Shown piece after piece: positions 8,191 to 10,575 of a stretch of DNA of 10,575 bases; the stretch's first letter is position 1; each line of letters starts with the position of its first letter. Position numbers and translations under genes: made by a program. The DNA comes from Flavobacteriaceae bacterium (GTDB lineage Bacteria; Bacteroidota; Bacteroidia; Flavobacteriales; Flavobacteriaceae), in NCBI GenBank assembly GCA_027068695.1, contig JAMOMG010000151.1:1-10575 (forward strand), written 5' to 3'. The notes beneath the pieces were generated by a model. That model saw only the letters and a list, made by a program, of their open reading frames with translations. It was not told the DNA's origin and searched no databases.

Positions 8191-8209
8191 TTAAAATTTT
8201 AATTATTAG

Positions 8210-8217
8210 TACCTTTG
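8210..8217 (+). promoter_or_regulatory. Possible -7 promoter element for the RNA methyltransferase gene
   Basis: TACCTTTG matches TAnnTTTG exactly, 20 bp downstream of the terminator and 18 bp before the ATG at 8236. The -33 position falls in the terminator T-run and has no TTTG. The placement after a terminator and before a gene supports a real promoter. Confidence 0.5.
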
Positions 8218-8235
8218 TCGCTTATTTAATTGGGT

Positions 8236-9039
8236 ATGCATAAACAAATAACAAGTCTACAAAATACATTCATAAAAGAACTTGTTCAACTAAAAGAAAA
8301 ATCTCGACTTAGAAAAAAAACAAATACTTTTTTAATTGAGGGATTGCGTGAAATTTCCTTAGCTATACGTGGAAATTATCAAATTAAGTCAATTTTAATT
8401 GCTTCATCAGTTATTAATAATGAAGAAATTGAAAACCTATTAAGCAACGTAAATTCTTCTATTAAAATTATTGAAATTTCTAAAGAAATATATAAAAAAT
8501 TAGCCATAAGAGATTCTACCGAAGGTATTTTGGCTATTGCGAAAAGTAAAAATTTATCCTTAAGTACTATTCAATTAAAGAGTAAAAACCCTTTAATTTT
8601 AATCGCAGAAGCTCCTGAAAAACCAGGAAATATTGGCGCTCTTTTGCGTACTGCAGATGCCGCTGGAGTTGATGCTGTTTTTATTGCAAATCCTAAAACC
8701 GACATTTACAATCCAAATATCATTCGCTCAAGTGTTGGTTGCGTATTTACCACAACCATTGCTACAGGAACAACTTCAGAAATAATTTCATTTTTAAAAG
8801 AAAATAACATACATATATACGGAGCCTCTTTAACAGCATCTGTAGCATATCAAACTATAAATTACACAAAAGCATCAGCAATAGTTGTTGGTACTGAAGC
8901 AACCGGTCTCTCTAATGAATGGCTTCAAAATAGCACACAAAATATTCTAATTCCAATGCGCGGAACTATTGATTCAATGAATGTATCTGTTAGTGCTGCA
9001 ATTATTATCTTTGAAGCCGTAAGACAACGAAATTTATAA
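8236..9039 (+). CDS. SpoU/TrmH-family (SPOUT) RNA 2'-O-methyltransferase
   Basis: This enzyme transfers a methyl group from S-adenosylmethionine to a ribose 2'-OH in rRNA or tRNA, and acts in the cytoplasm. It has 267 residues from ATG 8236. An in-frame TTG 6 nt upstream is possible but less likely. Residues 1-100 form a substrate-binding domain (ITSLQNTFIKELVQL, then FLIEGLREI), as in RlmB/TsnR-like enzymes. The SPOUT knot domain follows with all three motifs: motif 1 EKPGNIGALLRTADAAG (128-144, with Asn132 and Arg138), motif 2 VVGTEATGLS (217-226), and motif 3 IPMRGTIDSMNVSVSAA (239-255). The exact modified nucleotide cannot be read from the sequence, so no gene symbol is given. It has its own promoter-like box after the upstream terminator. 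The M48 protease gene follows after 10 nt, so the two are probably co-transcribed. Confidence 0.93.
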   Translation: MHKQITSLQNTFIKELVQLKEKSRLRKKTNTFLIEGLREISLAIRGNYQIKSILIASSVINNEEIENLLSNVNSSIKIIEISKEIYKKLAIRDSTEGILAIAKSKNLSLSTIQLKSKNPLILIAEAPEKPGNIGALLRTADAAGVDAVFIANPKTDIYNPNIIRSSVGCVFTTTIATGTTSEIISFLKENNIHIYGASLTASVAYQTINYTKASAIVVGTEATGLSNEWLQNSTQNILIPMRGTIDSMNVSVSAAIIIFEAVRQRNL

Positions 9040-9049
9040 TATACACTTC

Positions 9050-10282
9050 ATGAATCCACAAACACTATTTTATATTTTAATAGCCATTATTATAATTAAA
9101 TTTCTATTTGACACCTATATCAATGCATTAAACTCAAAGCATTTTAAGGATGCTATTCCTGAAGAATTAAAAGGGATTTATAACGATAATGAATATCTAA
9201 AATCTCAAAAGTATAAAATAGAAAATTACAAATTTTCATTAATTTCAAGTCTATTCTCAGTTATAACTACCTTATTATTTTTCTTTCTAGATGGATTCAA
9301 ATTTGTTGATGAATTAGCAAGAAGTATCTCAAATAACACAATTGTAATTACATTGGTTTTTTTTGGAATTATTTTTTTAGCAAGTGACATTTTATCTTTA
9401 CCTTTTTCATACTACAAAACATTCGTAATTGAAGAAAAATTTGGATTTAATAAAACATCGATTAAAACATTTGTGCTAGATAAACTTAAGGGATGGTTAA
9501 TGCTATTAATTGTTGGAGGTGGTTTAATGGCAATTATTACTTGGTTTTATGAGCTAACAACTACAAATTTTTGGCTCTATACTTGGGGAGTAATTACCGT
9601 TTTTACTCTTTTTTTAAATTTATTTTATTCAAAATTAATAGTTCCCATTTTTAATAAACAAAAACCACTAGAAGACGGAGAATTAAGAAATGAGATTGAA
9701 AAATTTGCTGAAAAAATAGGATTTAAATTAGATAATATTTTTGTAATTGATGGCTCAAAACGCTCAACCAAGGCTAATGCCTATTTTTCAGGATTTGGTT
9801 CTCAAAAAAGAATTACATTATTTGACACCCTTATAAATGATTTAGATACAAATGAGATAGTTGCTGTTTTAGCACATGAAGTTGGGCATTACAAAAGAAA
9901 ACATATCATTTACAATCTAATTTTATCAATTGGCATAACAGGTTTAACACTTTATATTTTATCTTTATTGGTTGGTAATTTAACTTTATCTCAGGCATTG
10001 GGTGTTCAAAACCCAAGTTTTCACATTGGATTAATAGCTTTTGTAATTTTGTATAGCCCTATCTCTGAAATAACAAACTTATTTATGAATGCTCTTTCTA
10101 GAAAGTTTGAATTCCAAGCAGATAATTATGCCAAAGAAAACTTTAATCCAGAGGATTTAATTTCATCACTAAAAAAATTATCCAAAAACAGTTTAAGTAA
10201 TTTAACCCCCAGTAACTTGTATGTTAAAATTCATTATTCTCACCCAACGCTACTACAACGAATTTTAAACTTAAAAAAATAA
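9050..10282 (+). CDS. M48 family integral-membrane zinc metalloprotease (Ste24/CAAX protease type)
   Basis: This is a 410-residue polytopic membrane protein of the Ste24p-like branch of M48. It has hydrophobic segments at about 4-22, 61-81, 97-118, 148-168, 175-197, 287-308 and 324-345. The M48 N-terminal domain is visible at 50-200 (SQKYKIENYKFSLISSLFS). The catalytic domain carries HEVGH (276-280; His276, Glu277, His280) and the third zinc ligand Glu354 in RKFEFQADNYA, plus the family's late SHP motif (397-399) near the C-terminus. Upstream of HEVGH, the GSKRSTKANAYFSGFG segment (235-250) is also typical. In yeast, Ste24 cleaves prenylated proteins; bacteria lack CAAX prenylation, so a role in membrane-protein quality control is the more likely inference. 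It starts 10 nt after the methyltransferase stop, with no Shine-Dalgarno. Confidence 0.95.
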   Translation: MNPQTLFYILIAIIIIKFLFDTYINALNSKHFKDAIPEELKGIYNDNEYLKSQKYKIENYKFSLISSLFSVITTLLFFFLDGFKFVDELARSISNNTIVITLVFFGIIFLASDILSLPFSYYKTFVIEEKFGFNKTSIKTFVLDKLKGWLMLLIVGGGLMAIITWFYELTTTNFWLYTWGVITVFTLFLNLFYSKLIVPIFNKQKPLEDGELRNEIEKFAEKIGFKLDNIFVIDGSKRSTKANAYFSGFGSQKRITLFDTLINDLDTNEIVAVLAHEVGHYKRKHIIYNLILSIGITGLTLYILSLLVGNLTLSQALGVQNPSFHIGLIAFVILYSPISEITNLFMNALSRKFEFQADNYAKENFNPEDLISSLKKLSKNSLSNLTPSNLYVKIHYSHPTLLQRILNLKK

Positions 10283-10292
10283 ACTTTTTCTA

Positions 10293-10323
10293 TTTGATAG
10301 TCTATTTTAAAATACTATTTTTA
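10293..10323 (+). promoter_or_regulatory. Promoter for the RelA/SpoT gene (TTTG-N19-TATTTTTA)
   Basis: TTTG (10293-10296) and TATTTTTA (10316-10323) are separated by exactly 19 nt, the preferred Bacteroidota -33/-7 spacing. The -7 box differs from TAnnTTTG only at its last base. It ends 4 nt before the ATG at 10328, implying a leaderless or nearly leaderless transcript. Confidence 0.5.
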
Positions 10324-10327
10324 ATCT

Positions 10328-10575
10328 ATGGCATACAACTTAAGTTCAGAGGAAGAAAATAAGGAAATAGCGAGGAGATATAAGGATTTGCTTAAGGGGG
10401 CTTATCAAACTTTTACCAGTGCTGATAAAAAAGAGATCCGGAAAGCATTTGACATTTCTCTTGAGGCTCATAGTAACCAGCGTAGAAAAACTGGGGAACC
10501 ATATATATATCACCCTATAGCCGTCGCCAAAATTGTTGCATACGAAATTGGATTAGACACAACTTCAATTATTGC
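10328..10575 (+). CDS. RelA/SpoT homologue, (p)ppGpp synthetase/hydrolase (N-terminal fragment, runs off the right edge)
   Basis: Eighty-two complete codons are visible from ATG 10328. Residues 36-70 are the start of the HD hydrolase domain of long RelA/SpoT proteins: KEIRKAFDISLEAHSNQRR followed by KTGEPYIYHPIAVAKIV. Arg53 and His62 match Arg44 and His53 of the streptococcal Rel hydrolase site, His62 being an HD-domain metal ligand. This suggests a bifunctional enzyme able to break down (p)ppGpp, but the HD dyad, the synthetase and the TGS/ACT domains lie beyond the window. It sets the stringent response to starvation in the cytoplasm. It has its own promoter-like element in the 45-bp gap after the M48 gene. 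Codon use looks a little richer in G and C (CGG, CGT, AGG, GGG, GAG) than the genes before it, which I take as unremarkable in so short a fragment. Confidence 0.93.
   Translation, partial: MAYNLSSEEENKEIARRYKDLLKGAYQTFTSADKKEIRKAFDISLEAHSNQRRKTGEPYIYHPIAVAKIVAYEIGLDTTSII

Noticed and set aside
10296..10322. Imperfect hairpin with a T-run after the M48 gene, a possible terminator
   Set aside because: The stem is interrupted by a CT bulge, consists almost only of A and T, and leaves little or no loop. The same bases are better explained as the RelA/SpoT promoter.
10373..10377. AGGAG, Shine-Dalgarno-like, inside the RelA/SpoT coding region
   Set aside because: No start codon follows at a usable distance, and the surrounding frame matches RelA/SpoT through this point.

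Overview
The window is about 10.6 kb of AT-rich, gene-dense bacterial chromosome. It suggests a member of the Bacteroidota, most likely the Flavobacteriaceae. The reasons are the low GC, the absence of Shine-Dalgarno sequences ahead of the starts, promoter-like TAnnTTTG and TTTG-N19-TAnnTTT elements, a DUF3810 membrane zincin, and a neighbourhood that I recall as conserved in flavobacteria (exported 'asparagine synthetase B' / dnaB / DUF3810 / amidohydrolases / SpoU methyltransferase / M48 protease / RelA-SpoT). No tRNA, rRNA, CRISPR array, insertion sequence or phage gene was seen.

Minus strand, 1-2480: the replicative helicase gene dnaB (GTG start, 957-2480) is followed after 9 nt by an exported protein of the flavobacterial family often labelled 'asparagine synthetase B' (947 to beyond the left edge). 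The two look like one transcription unit. A 206-bp divergent intergenic region (2481-2686) separates them from the plus-strand genes and holds a promoter-like element for each direction.

Plus strand, 2687-10575: first comes a DUF3810 three-TM membrane protein with an HEVAH zincin motif. A probable two-gene operon follows: a 990-aa double amidohydrolase (degenerate N-half, beta-rich linker, intact C-half) and, 11 nt later, a 432-aa single amidohydrolase that has lost key metal ligands. Both carry signal peptides and should act in the periplasm. A hairpin terminator closes this unit. Next come a SpoU/TrmH RNA methyltransferase and, 10 nt later, an M48 (Ste24-type) integral-membrane zinc protease. 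At the right edge is the first 82 codons of a long RelA/SpoT-family (p)ppGpp synthetase/hydrolase.

Most of this is core or conserved genome. The points worth a second look are the amidohydrolase cluster, in which three related cores show graded loss of metal ligands; the doubtful 'asparagine synthetase' label on an exported protein; an SSB-like acidic Pro-Phe tail on DnaB; and two promoters placed so close to the ATG that the mRNAs should be leaderless. I did not find an obviously new defence or mobile system.
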